Position numbers and translations under genes: made by a program. DNA of 37,700 nt, taken from contig JAFDFZ010000035.1 of the NCBI GenBank assembly GCA_019309565.1, positions 1 through 37,700 on the forward strand, written 5' to 3'. The notes below the pieces were generated by a model that was not told the origin of the DNA, searched no databases, and worked only from the letters and a program-made list of their open reading frames with translations. This document shows, piece by piece, positions 15,992 through 24,404 of the stretch. The stretch comes from Deltaproteobacteria bacterium (GTDB lineage: Bacteria; Desulfobacterota; Desulfobacteria; Desulfobacterales; SURF-15). Numbering within the stretch: the stretch's first letter is position 1; each line of letters begins with the position of its first letter.

Positions 15992-17935
15992 TTAAGACTG
16001 AAGCTCGTCTGCAAGGGCCGAGATATCCTCAATGGCCTGGGCCAGTTCCTGCATTCCCCTGGCCTGCTGGGTAGCGGCTGCCGATGCCTGCTGGGCTGCG
16101 CTGGATGACTGCTGGGCTGCGGATGATATCTGTTCTACCCCGCTCCGGGCCTCCTGCACCTGGCCGGCCGCCTCCTCTGAAGCAGCCTGTATAGCCTTGA
16201 CCCCGGTCTGGACCTCTTCCATATCCTTTTCAACAAGCTCCAGGCTGGCGCTGCTTTTTTTGGCATTCTCCGCTTCTTGTTGCGCGGTGGCACCCACCTG
16301 CTGGATATCGTTTGCCACGATGAGGACCTGATCCTGTATAGCGCGGACAAGGTCCTTTATCTTTTCCGCGTTCTGCTCGGAGTCGTTTGCCAACGTACGG
16401 ATATCCGAGGCCACAACGGCAAATCCCTTTCCGTACTCACCTGCCCGGGCTGCTTCAATACCGCCGTTTACCGCCAGCAGGTTGGTCTGCATGGCCACGT
16501 TCGTGATGGCATCCACGATCTTGTCGATCTGGCGGACGCGCACCTCAAGGGCCTTGATATTCTCTGCCGAAGCCATACTTGCCTCGGCGCCTTTCCTTAC
16601 GCCGGTGATCATTTCATCCACCGCCTTCTTGTTTTCGCCGAGCAGTTTTTGCAGGGCATCGACCTTCTCTAAACTCGCCTGGGCCTTTTCTCCAATCTCT
16701 TTCGACTGCCTGTCGATCTGTGCAATGGCGGAAGCCGATTCCTGGGTGGCGGAACCCTGCTGCTCGGCCCCTTGGGCGATCTGTTTGATCGCGGCCATGA
16801 TCTGCTGGGAGGCGGCGTTTACCTGGGCAATGGTGGCTGAGAGCTCCTCTGCCGCAGCGGCCAGTTCCTCGCTGCTCTTCGCAGAATCGGTGTTGACCTT
16901 CAGGTTTTCGGCCATCTGGGCCAGTTCGTCGGTGGCCGATTCCACATCCTTCAATGCCTTCATCTGCTCGGCCGTGGATGTTGAGGCCTCTGCCGCTGCG
17001 CTGGCCGCCTCTTCTGCGGCGCTGGCAATCACTTCCGTCCCCTTGCGGAACTGCTCAATGGCCGCTGCCACCTCGGTGCTCAGGTTGTTCACCTCGGCGC
17101 TGCCCTCCTGGATGGCCTTCATGTCTTTCTCCATCTCCGCCAGCTGCGCGGCAATGTTCTTGCCCTTTTCCACCTGTTCCCGGCCGTTTGCCCCGGCCTG
17201 CTCCGTGTCCTGGGCCACGGCCTTGACATCCTTCTGGATCTCGGCCACCAGCTCGCGGATATTGCGCGCGGATTTCTCCGCCCCCTCCGCCAGGTTCCTG
17301 ACCTCGTCGGCCACCACCGCGAAGCCCCGGCCGTGCTCACCGGCCCGGGCCGCCTCTATGGCCGCATTGAGGGCCAGCAGGTTGGTCTGATCCGCTATTC
17401 CAGCCACCGTCCTGACCACCTGGCCGATCTCGTCGGCCTGCTGCTCCAGGTCAGCGATCATCTTTGCCGATTCTACGTTCTTTGCCGCAGCCTTGCCCAC
17501 ATTGTCGATGAGATTTTCAATATCTTCGGCGGTCTCCTGGATCAGTTTCTGCAAGGCATTCACCTTGTCCATGGCCTGTTGGGCCCCAGCGCTGCTCGAC
17601 TCGGCCGCCTTCGCGAGCTCTGCGGCCGCGGCCTGGTTCTGCTGGGAGGCCGCGCTTGCCTCGGTAGCGCCCGAGGAGATCTGTTCCATGGCCTTGTTGA
17701 GCTGTTCCGCGGCTGCGTTTGCTTCCGCAATGCCGCTTGCCAGCTCCTCTGTAGCAGCGGCAATCCGTTCGGCTGCCTGCTGCCTCTTGGCCGCAGTCCT
17801 GCCCTCCGCCTTTTTCTTGGCCCGCTCTTTTGCAAGCTTCCGCTGTTTCTCCATGTCGACTACCTGATGCCCTTCTGGCGGGGCCGCAGGTTCAGGCTTT
17901 ACCTCCCCTTTGGGGGGTACTGCTAAAGTTGCCAT
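15992..17935 (-). CDS. Soluble chemoreceptor with two tandem MCP signalling domains
   Basis: A 647-residue methyl-accepting chemotaxis protein without transmembrane segment, HAMP, PAS or other sensor domain. After a short Pro-rich and then strongly basic N-terminus (about 1-55) it is all Ala/Glu/Gln-rich coiled coil. Two hairpin tips are present: [18 protein letters not shown] at about 183-200 and [18 protein letters not shown] at about 483-500. Flanking landmarks repeat with the same offset (VNALQK 125, VDALQK 425), so the protein is a 300-residue internal duplication. The second tip deviates (VNGG for LNAA). No C-terminal CheR/CheB-tethering pentapeptide is visible. The architecture resembles the double-signalling-domain receptor DosM of Vibrio cholerae, which stabilises cytoplasmic arrays. 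The ligand or the protein that provides input is unknown. Confidence 0.93.
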   Translation of the reverse strand: MATLAVPPKGEVKPEPAAPPEGHQVVDMEKQRKLAKERAKKKAEGRTAAKRQQAAERIAAATEELASGIAEANAAAEQLNKAMEQISSGATEASAASQQNQAAAAELAKAAESSSAGAQQAMDKVNALQKLIQETAEDIENLIDNVGKAAAKNVESAKMIADLEQQADEIGQVVRTVAGIADQTNLLALNAAIEAARAGEHGRGFAVVADEVRNLAEGAEKSARNIRELVAEIQKDVKAVAQDTEQAGANGREQVEKGKNIAAQLAEMEKDMKAIQEGSAEVNNLSTEVAAAIEQFRKGTEVIASAAEEAASAAAEASTSTAEQMKALKDVESATDELAQMAENLKVNTDSAKSSEELAAAAEELSATIAQVNAASQQIMAAIKQIAQGAEQQGSATQESASAIAQIDRQSKEIGEKAQASLEKVDALQKLLGENKKAVDEMITGVRKGAEASMASAENIKALEVRVRQIDKIVDAITNVAMQTNLLAVNGGIEAARAGEYGKGFAVVASDIRTLANDSEQNAEKIKDLVRAIQDQVLIVANDIQQVGATAQQEAENAKKSSASLELVEKDMEEVQTGVKAIQAASEEAAGQVQEARSGVEQISSAAQQSSSAAQQASAAATQQARGMQELAQAIEDISALADELQS

Positions 17936-18021
17936 TTTTTTATCCTTTCTGCTTCAATCATTTGTTCATTTGTTTCTTGTTTCCGGGATAACTTCAAAGA
18001 GCTCCCCTGTTGATTAAACAT

Positions 18022-18064
18022 CATGACCTTAAAAAACATCTTCTCAGAATTTCTGAGGGTCATG
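18022..18064 (-). terminator. Nested inverted repeat after the REC gene, possible terminator or processing site
   Basis: An outer pair CATGACC (18022-18028) / GGTCATG (18058-18064) encloses a perfect palindrome CTCAGAA-T-TTCTGAG (18043-18057). On the minus strand the inner hairpin is followed after six bases by a run of six T. It begins immediately after the stop of the REC gene and lies before the receptor gene, so it could cause partial termination or set different mRNA levels for the two. Confidence 0.45.
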
Positions 18065-18463
18065 CTACCTCCGCCTCTTTGCACATTCACCTCCTTTCAA
18101 CAGATGATTTACCACTTCTAAAATTTTCTTCTTTGAAAAAGGTTTCAGCATAAAACAATCGGCCTTTGCCTTGCGCACGGCGAGTTCTGTCTCCTTGGAA
18201 TCATCGCCTGTGATCACGATGACCGGAACGTATAATTCTTCTCTGTCTTCTATTTTCCGGTTCAAATCTTCCAGTAATTCAATGCCGTTTTTCTGCGCCA
18301 TAAAAACATCGAGAATCAGGAGATCCGGATGGCCTTCTTCTAACACCAGTGACAGGTTCATGCCGTTATGCAGGGTCATGACATCATGGCCATTGTCCTG
18401 AAGCTCCTCTGAGATGAGTTTCCTGTAAAAGAGATCATCATCGGCCACCCATATATTCGCCAT
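18065..18463 (-). CDS. Single-domain response regulator, first gene of the chemosensory operon
   Basis: A 132-residue receiver with acidic pair D9-D10, acceptor D52 (LILDVFMAQKNG), a Thr in VIVITGDD and the conserved Lys in FMLKPFSKKK; the Pro that normally follows the acceptor loop Met is Ala here. No output domain. The ATG at 18463 is supported by a near-ideal AAGGAGG (18469-18475) six bases upstream; the frame stays open for 87 codons further upstream but would run through the sigma54 promoter, so that extension is rejected. It may be a CheY-type output or phosphate sink. Its separation from the receptor gene by a hairpin suggests its own expression level. Confidence 0.88.
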   Translation of the reverse strand: MANIWVADDDLFYRKLISEELQDNGHDVMTLHNGMNLSLVLEEGHPDLLILDVFMAQKNGIELLEDLNRKIEDREELYVPVIVITGDDSKETELAVRKAKADCFMLKPFSKKKILEVVNHLLKGGECAKRRR

Positions 18464-18957
18464 TAACGCCTCCTTATACGTATTATCGGAATATCGAATC
18501 GTTTCATCTTGTAAGGGCCAAACAGCAATAGGCGTGCCAGAGATAACAGGAGAACCGACAACCTGTTGATATAAAAGAAGATTATAAATATCCATTGCAG
18601 GAAAGAACCGTTTTTCATCACCAGGGAATCTCAAGTTTAAATGAAAAGGGAGGTAAAATGACCTCCTGAATGGGATGGATCGGCATACGGATGGCTCACC
18701 AACAAGTACGTCAGAGCAGAACAAACTTCGTTAAATCATCAAGTTAAGAGAGATGGCAAATTTACCACCTATTTTTGACTTCAAGATTGGCCCCTTTTCT
18801 GAAGATCGAGTTTAATATCTTGAAATGATAGATGATTTCTTATGAAAGGGGATGTTGATTCGAGGTGGTCATCTTGCCTCAACGGCTGCGCCTTTTGACT
18901 CGTTTTCAAACAACGGGATTTATGCCATGAGAAGATGGAGGTTCTTACGTGATTGGA
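18464..18957. other. Gene-free stretch between REC gene and cyclase
   Basis: Nearly 500 bases that hold the RpoN promoter at 18524-18539 and, at 18791-18851, a possible three-way-junction fold: outer arms CCCCTTTTC (18791-18799) and GAAAGGGG (18844-18851), with two small hairpins inside (AAGAT/ATCTT at 18802-18821 and GAAAT/ATTTC at 18822-18839). The inner stems are only five pairs and AT-rich. The remainder is where an activator-binding site for the RpoN promoter would be expected, about 80-200 bases upstream of it (18620-18740); I see no clear palindrome there. Confidence 0.45.
18524..18539 (-). promoter_or_regulatory. Consensus sigma54 (RpoN) promoter of the chemosensory operon
   Basis: On the minus strand the 16 bases read TGGCACGCCTATTGCT, matching the RpoN consensus TGGCACG-N4-TTGCW at every defined position. 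Transcription should start near 18513, giving a leader of about 50 bases with AAGGAGG before the ATG at 18463. A sigma54 activator is encoded at 4406-5902 in the same window. Confidence 0.82.
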
Positions 18958-20787
18958 CTATGGAAGGAGAACATTGTAAGCAACAATAGGGTTGTGGATT
19001 CCCTTTACCTGAATCTTTCCGATTTCCTCAACCGCCACCAGGTCTTTAACAATGCTATACGTCCGGCGGCTGATCAGAATTTGACCTGCCGCTGCATGGG
19101 ATTCGAGCCTTGAAGCCACATTGACCTGATTGCCGATAACCGTGTAGTCTTTATGCATATCCGAGCCGATGTTTCCAACTGTCATATAACCGGTATTAAT
19201 TCCGATGCCGATTCCCAGGTCGTGGCCGAACTGAAGCCATTGTTTTTTAAGTTCATCCACTTTCCTTTGCATCTCTATGGCCATCCTCACCGCCCGCTGG
19301 GCATGGTCTTTCATCGGGATGGGATCACCGAAAAATACCAGAAGGCCATCTCCGATTATCTTGTTGAGGGTTCCCTCATATTTGTGAATCAATCTTGTCA
19401 TTTCAGCAAGATATCGATCCAGAAGCTGGAAGATCTCTTCGGGCTCAAGACTGTCTGTAAGGGAGGAGAAGTTTCTGATATCTGAAAACAAGACGGTCAT
19501 CATTTTACGCTGAGGTTCTGTGCTCAGGCTCCCTCCGTTTGACAAAATCTTTTCTGCAAACCGAGGTGACAGATATCTGCGCAGTTCATTGTATCGTTCC
19601 AGTTCTTTCACCTGGGAGGAGACCAGGTCATTTAGGTTTTTGTTAAAACGCATCAGCTCTTCCTGGGCTTTTTTAAGTTTTGCTGTTCTTTCTTCCACTT
19701 TTTGTTCAAGGGTTGCATTGGACTCCTCCAGGTGTTTTTTTGCCTGTTTTAGCTCCAGGTTCGCCTTTTCTAATGCGCGATATGCCTGATTGCGCATCTC
19801 AATCTCTTCTCTTAGCCGGTCGATCGTTTCAACAAGTCCTAATTCCTGTTCTTTTGAAGCGCCGCCAAATTTAAAAACCTGAGCACATCGCCTCCACAGC
19901 GATAGTCTATCGTAAACAACATCGAGTATGAAATAAGGAGCCTTGTATAATTCTCCTTCCCTGAGCAGAATCCTTTTACCCACCTGGACGGTTTCTGTAA
20001 TAAGAATTGCCTCGGGATTATTTTTGAAATTCTGCCGGGGCTCATCGGTATATCTACCAAGAAATACGGGGTTTCCATCAACAATGTCCGGTACCAAAAA
20101 AACTTTTTTCCCAATCACCCGCCGTCGCCCATCAAGAGGATGAATCAGGGTCAACGAATCTGCCTTGAAAAGGACATCCATTCCGAAAGAGCTGAACTCC
20201 GGTTCCTCTTTGAAAAGAATCTCCGGATCGTATGGGTTTAAAGGCTGTCTGATCCTGGCAGGCTGAAGGCCCCATAGGGTGGGAATACAGGAAATCATTC
20301 CTCGACGATAAGAATCGACAATGTAGTCTCGATGCACATCAACATCGTCATGATACTGAACCTTGAGAATGGTTCTCATCTTGCCGATAATTTTATCGTA
20401 GGCCGGAGGGAAGATAACCTCAATTTCCTTGGTATCGTTTAATTGTTTATTAAAGAAAGGAATACGTCTAAATCCATCGGATGGGCTGGCAAAGAGCCTT
20501 TCAAAATAACCCAGCCGGCCCCAGGATTTCAAAGGCGCCGAGGACGCTCCGCAAAAAAAGTAAAAATAGTCGTCGCCGATCATCTCTTTTGCTTTTCTGA
20601 ATAATAGCTGAAAATTGTCATAGGTGGTCCATTCATCTTCATTTAGAAAAAAATCATCCGCGGAAGCATACCTGTCGGCGGGATATTCGACACCTTCGAA
20701 CAGGCAATCATGATGTCCCAATTTACTGTTCAGGTATTCAACAATGATTTTGATATTCCGGTTGCTGATACAATCGATACGACTCAT
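18958..20787 (-). CDS. Class III adenylate cyclase with unrecognised N-terminal domain
   Basis: A 609-residue soluble protein. The C-terminal cyclase domain (about 425-609) has both metal aspartates D436 (LFSDIRNF) and D480 (KIIGDGLL), the transition-state pair N556 and R560 (NVASRLE), and the base-selecting residues K476 and T549 (YTVIG), the Lys/Thr combination of class IIIb adenylate cyclases. A long coiled coil (about 315-400) precedes it. The first 310 residues form a domain I do not recognise; it is not a GAF, PAS, CHASE or membrane domain by eye and has several Trp/Tyr-rich stretches (YFYFFCG, CIPTLWGLQP). It would make cAMP in response to an unknown cytoplasmic cue. No good ribosome site precedes the ATG; a 13-base palindrome lies 20 bases upstream of the start. 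Confidence 0.87.
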   Translation of the reverse strand: MSRIDCISNRNIKIIVEYLNSKLGHHDCLFEGVEYPADRYASADDFFLNEDEWTTYDNFQLLFRKAKEMIGDDYFYFFCGASSAPLKSWGRLGYFERLFASPSDGFRRIPFFNKQLNDTKEIEVIFPPAYDKIIGKMRTILKVQYHDDVDVHRDYIVDSYRRGMISCIPTLWGLQPARIRQPLNPYDPEILFKEEPEFSSFGMDVLFKADSLTLIHPLDGRRRVIGKKVFLVPDIVDGNPVFLGRYTDEPRQNFKNNPEAILITETVQVGKRILLREGELYKAPYFILDVVYDRLSLWRRCAQVFKFGGASKEQELGLVETIDRLREEIEMRNQAYRALEKANLELKQAKKHLEESNATLEQKVEERTAKLKKAQEELMRFNKNLNDLVSSQVKELERYNELRRYLSPRFAEKILSNGGSLSTEPQRKMMTVLFSDIRNFSSLTDSLEPEEIFQLLDRYLAEMTRLIHKYEGTLNKIIGDGLLVFFGDPIPMKDHAQRAVRMAIEMQRKVDELKKQWLQFGHDLGIGIGINTGYMTVGNIGSDMHKDYTVIGNQVNVASRLESHAAAGQILISRRTYSIVKDLVAVEEIGKIQVKGIHNPIVAYNVLLP

Positions 20788-20806
20788 AAGAAATTAGGCC
20801 AGGTGG

Positions 20807-20819
20807 CGGCTTCAAGCCG
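20807..20819. promoter_or_regulatory. Palindrome next to the cyclase start
   Basis: CGGCTTCAAGCCG is a perfect palindrome around one central base, 20 bases before the cyclase ATG. It could be an operator or a hairpin hiding the translation start. Further up, GAAGATCC (20850-20857) / GGATCTTC (20876-20883) enclose the palindrome CGCTTAAGCG (20866-20875), and GGTTCT-T-AGAACC is at 21015-21027. None has a following T-run on the minus strand. Confidence 0.3.
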
Positions 20820-21067
20820 ATAGCTTTGAGATCTTTAACCTTCATTTTTGAAGATCCTGCAACCACGCTTAAGCGGGATCTTCGCTCTTGTTGGGTCGTA
20901 GCCGGTTGCGAAGCCCAATTGCTTCGACAAGCTTAAGAGGAATGCGTTCACTGTTTCGGTTCAAAGGTTTCGCTTTAGGGGTCAGGGTAGAGATTATCTG
21001 TCTGATTGTCGGATGGTTCTTAGAACCAGCTTTTCAAAAAAATTAACAATAACGCTCGTTGAAACCT

Positions 21068-22369
21068 TCACATGTATTTAGCCATGAACAGTCGAGGCAA
21101 AAACAGAATGATATCCGGGAAAAGGATGACAAGCAAAAGCACGCCCAGCATGGGCAGCAGGATGATACCGACATCCTTTAGAGATTTCACAAGCTTTATC
21201 TCGCCGATGGCACAGGCGATCAGAAGGCACAGCCCGTAAGGTGGAGTAACCAGCCCGAAGGCCAGGGAAATAACGCCAATAATGGCAAAATGAATGGGAT
21301 GCAGCCCTGCATACTCGGCTACGGGCCACAGCACAGTGCCCAGAATAATGATGGCCGGAATCGCATCAATGAACATGCCTATGAACAAAAAGGCCCCGGC
21401 GACGATAAGCCCGGTGCTTATAGCCCCGACACCGAATTGCTTCAGGTAATTGACAAGTTCCAGCGGAATCTTGAAATAGGCCATCAGCCAACCGAAGGCA
21501 GATGCGGTTCCCACGCAAAAAAGAGAGATCGCGGCAAAGCGTGCCGATTCGTAAAGTACCTTCGGAATATCTTTTAAGGCGATGGTGTGGTATACGACTG
21601 TGCCCAGAATCAAAGAGTAGAACACGGCAATGGCCGAGGCTTCGGTGGGCGTGAAAAATCCACCGACAATTCCACCGACAATGATCAACGGTGTCATAAG
21701 CGGTAAAACCGCCTGGGCAATGGCAATGGCTGCTTCCTTAAGTGTCGAACGTGAGTAAATCGGATAATTGTATATTTTCGCGTAGATATACACCGTGATC
21801 ATCTGGGAGGCCGCCACCAGGATACCCGGAACAACCCCGGCAAGAAACAGCCCTCCGATGGATACCGTCATCAGCCCACCCCATACCACCATCAGAATGC
21901 TCGGAGGGATGATGACTCCCATAACCGATGAACACGCTGTAACAGCTACTGTAAAGCTGGGCGAAAATCCCTGTTTTTTCATCTGCGGAATCAGCAACGA
22001 ACCAATACCCGCCGCATCGGCCGTCGAAGAGCCGGATATACCTGCAAACAGCATGCTTACAACAACATTGATGTGGCCCAGACCTCCGGGGAGATGTCCC
22101 ACAAGCACCTGGGACAGACGAACCAGACGATCCGTTATGCCTGCCGAGTTCATAATGTTCGCTGCCATCAGGAAAAACGGAACCGCCAGCAAGACAAAGG
22201 CATTGTAAGATTTGAACATCTCGTTCATAAGAAGAAAAGGTGTAAGACGCGGATCCAGCATAAACACGGGCACGCATGCAAGACCGAGAGCGAAGGCTAC
22301 CGGTACCCTTAGAATCACCAAAACCACAAAGACCGGAAACAGAATTGCCGAGACTTCCCAGGGTGTCAT
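21068..22369 (-). CDS. dctM: TRAP transporter large permease subunit
   Basis: A 433-residue integral membrane protein of the DctM family with about 12 hydrophobic segments and the family motifs AGISGSSTADAAGIGSLLIPQM and GIVGGFFTPTEASAIAVFY split across the middle. It forms the Na+-coupled translocation channel of a TRAP importer. The ATG at 22369 overlaps the dctQ stop in an ATGA arrangement with GGGGA upstream; a GTG six codons earlier (22387) is less likely. Last gene of the dctPQM set. Substrate is likely a carboxylate; which one cannot be read from sequence, although sugar acids would match neighbouring genes. Confidence 0.94.
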   Translation of the reverse strand: MTPWEVSAILFPVFVVLVILRVPVAFALGLACVPVFMLDPRLTPFLLMNEMFKSYNAFVLLAVPFFLMAANIMNSAGITDRLVRLSQVLVGHLPGGLGHINVVVSMLFAGISGSSTADAAGIGSLLIPQMKKQGFSPSFTVAVTACSSVMGVIIPPSILMVVWGGLMTVSIGGLFLAGVVPGILVAASQMITVYIYAKIYNYPIYSRSTLKEAAIAIAQAVLPLMTPLIIVGGIVGGFFTPTEASAIAVFYSLILGTVVYHTIALKDIPKVLYESARFAAISLFCVGTASAFGWLMAYFKIPLELVNYLKQFGVGAISTGLIVAGAFLFIGMFIDAIPAIIILGTVLWPVAEYAGLHPIHFAIIGVISLAFGLVTPPYGLCLLIACAIGEIKLVKSLKDVGIILLPMLGVLLLVILFPDIILFLPRLFMAKYM

Positions 22370-22848
22370 CGGTTTTCCCCACGCCACAGTTTGATGTTAT
22401 CGCCCAGTTTCTCTGCCAGGAAGATCACCCATGTTATTCCGGCCACAGGCCAGGCCGAGTAAATATAAACCATCGGAAGTTCTGCCATCTCAGATTCCTG
22501 CAACAATCCGAATTTCACAAGCGGCAAACCCCATACGATAAAGATCAAGGCTACCAGAAAAACGATGAAATCAGCAAACATGTTTGCCAGTGCCTTTCCC
22601 CGATTGGTTTTGGGAGTGGGCAGCAGGTCAACGCTAAAATGGGTACCATCCCGAACGGCAATCATCGATCCGATCAGAATGATCCATATGAAACAGAACC
22701 GCGCCATCTCTTCTGTCCAGATGTATCGCGGGATCAAACCGATATAACGGGCAAATATCTGAAGCCCGACCGGAATCATTAAAAGGCCCATTAAAGACGC
22801 TAACAGGACCTTAAGAAGCCTGTAGTAACCATCGACTAATTTCCGCAT
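22366..22848 (-). CDS. dctQ: TRAP transporter small permease subunit
   Basis: A 160-residue membrane protein with four hydrophobic segments (about 10-32, 48-66, 88-108, 128-150) and the DctQ hallmark around RYIWTEEMARFCFIW. It pairs with DctM. It overlaps dctM by four bases and is separated from dctP by 332 bases of structured DNA, which is longer than usual within a dctPQM operon. Confidence 0.92.
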   Translation of the reverse strand: MRKLVDGYYRLLKVLLASLMGLLMIPVGLQIFARYIGLIPRYIWTEEMARFCFIWIILIGSMIAVRDGTHFSVDLLPTPKTNRGKALANMFADFIVFLVALIFIVWGLPLVKFGLLQESEMAELPMVYIYSAWPVAGITWVIFLAEKLGDNIKLWRGENR

Positions 22849-23180
22849 CGCAAACTATTCCAGCAGACCCGGTTATCTCGGGAAACCATTACCCTTAGGT
22901 TCAACATTCTCTGGGAATAAACTATCATCTCGTGAAACGGGATAGCTTTAGGGAGCAAGGGGGTCGAGGATTGAAGCTCCCTGCAGCCCCGAAGGGATGC
23001 GCAAAGCGCAATTCAACATTGCTCGCTTCGGTTCTATGGATCGGGAAAGCAGATCAGCATCCAAATAAGCCTTGCTCCCCCGAACCCTCGAATCCCCGCG
23101 CCCTTTATGGAAGAAATCAAACTGAAGTCTTAACCTAATTACCCTTCGGGCCGCCAGCGTTCTGGATATTTGTCACTGGA
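22849..23180 (-). other. Structured spacer between dctP and dctQ
   Basis: A 332-base spacer with several inverted repeats. GGGAGC (22951-22956) can pair with GCTCCC at 22976-22981 or, as GGGAGCAAGG (22951-22960), with CCTTGCTCCC at 23070-23079; these pairings exclude each other. A perfect hairpin TGCGC-AAA-GCGCA lies at 22998-23010, and ATCTCG/CGGGAT pair near 22926-22942. A near-direct repeat of ATCTCGKGAAAC occurs near 22886 and 22927. No coding frame here is convincing. It may lower permease expression relative to the binding protein, or it may be a degenerate repeat element. Confidence 0.45.
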
Positions 23181-24179
23181 TTACTGGGCGGCCATAATTT
23201 TCTTCAGCACATCGGACGCATTGTTTTCTGCAAAATACGCCTGTAGTACCGGTTGGGCGGCCTTAACCAGCCTGTCGCGGTCCTTGAAATAGATTGTCTT
23301 AAGCTTGCCTTCTTTTTCCATTTGCATAAGTTTCTGTAAGTCTTCTGTCGCCTCGACCACGCGGCCATAGGTACCCGCATCTTTGCCTGCCTGCAAAATG
23401 GCCTCCTGAAGATCTTTGGGAAGGCGCTTGAACGTCTTGTTACTGAAACACAGCGGACGAACAGTTATGGAATGGGCGGTCAGTGCAATGTTTGGGCCCA
23501 CTTCGTAGAATTTCATCTGCTGAATGCCTGCTGCTTCATTTTCTGCCGCATCAATGACACCCGTCTGAATAGCATTGTATACCTCGGCATACGCAATCAC
23601 CGTGGGCGCCATTCCGAACGCCTTGAACATCCGGGTCTGAATGGGGGCGCCCATCACGCGGATGGCAAGCCCCTTGACGTCTGCCATGGTTTGAACCGGC
23701 CTGTTGACGATCAGGTGCCGCGTTCCGCCGCCGCCATATCCGATAAGCAGAACGTCGGCCCGTTTCAACACATCTTCTTTGATTGGGTCAAGGGCATCAC
23801 CACCCAGAACCTTGCTCCAGTGAATGTGGTTCTTATATAACATAGGCGGATCCAGAAGGGAGGCCATTTTGGAAAAAGTGGACATATGCGACGGGGCGAC
23901 CACAGCATAATCAACGGAAATACCCTGGTTCATATAGGCGAAGTAATCTTTTTCAAGACCCAGTTCGCTGTTCAGATGCATGACGAATTCAATGGACTTG
24001 TCACCCGTATAGTAAAGTTTAACAAGTTGTTCAAATTTCCGCATCAACCTCGTAAATGCATGCTTCTCGTCAAACTGGCTTGCGCCATGAAAGGTGAAAT
24101 CGGCGGCCATCGACAGGGATGTTATCATAAAACTTGCCAAAATTGCGAAAACGATCAGTAAAGTTGTCCTTCTTTGCAT
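23181..24179 (-). CDS. dctP: TRAP transporter solute-binding protein
   Basis: A 332-residue periplasmic protein of the DctP/TAXI-related TRAP family. A signal peptide is clear (MQRRTTLLIVFAILASFM..., cleavage probably after SMA at about 25). The segment GLAIRVMGAPIQTRMFKAFG contains the conserved Arg that binds the substrate carboxylate, and EVYNAIQTGVIDAAENE is the following family motif. A strong AAAGGAGG site precedes the ATG. It begins the dctPQM set; 225 bases of AT-rich DNA lie between it and gnd, where a promoter could sit (TATAAT at 24209-24214 on the minus strand, without a well-spaced -35). Confidence 0.93.
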   Translation of the reverse strand: MQRRTTLLIVFAILASFMITSLSMAADFTFHGASQFDEKHAFTRLMRKFEQLVKLYYTGDKSIEFVMHLNSELGLEKDYFAYMNQGISVDYAVVAPSHMSTFSKMASLLDPPMLYKNHIHWSKVLGGDALDPIKEDVLKRADVLLIGYGGGGTRHLIVNRPVQTMADVKGLAIRVMGAPIQTRMFKAFGMAPTVIAYAEVYNAIQTGVIDAAENEAAGIQQMKFYEVGPNIALTAHSITVRPLCFSNKTFKRLPKDLQEAILQAGKDAGTYGRVVEATEDLQKLMQMEKEGKLKTIYFKDRDRLVKAAQPVLQAYFAENNASDVLKKIMAAQ

Positions 24180-24404
24180 AATACCTCCTTTTTGTGTGAA
24201 ATTATTTGATTATATAGAAAGCAGCCGTCAACCGGGCGCCTCATACCGGATTTGGAGAATATGAAGCTGGTTAAACGGCCAAACTTTATATCTTCTCTTA
24301 GATGATGTTTTATCCAAAGTCAAAATAAAATTGATCTTAATTTGCTGTGACAAACGGCAGACAATACCCTGGCTGTATCGGTTAACAGGCATCCGATTCA
24401 GATC

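Noticed and set aside
14287..17867. Several long plus-strand frames opposite the CheW and receptor genes
   Set aside because: They are Ser/Ala/Cys-rich mirror images of repetitive coding sequence and carry no domain.
18464..18724. N-terminal extension of the REC gene to 18724
   Set aside because: The extension is not similar to a receiver, crosses a consensus sigma54 promoter, and a strong ribosome site stands before the ATG at 18463.
21015..21027. GGTTCT-T-AGAACC as terminator of the dctPQM operon
   Set aside because: On the minus strand the T-run precedes rather than follows the hairpin, and the stem is only six pairs.
24209..24231. TATAAT and TTGACG pair upstream of dctP as a sigma70 promoter
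   Set aside because: The two hexamers are only 11 bases apart, too close to work together; mentioned only as context in the dctP entry.
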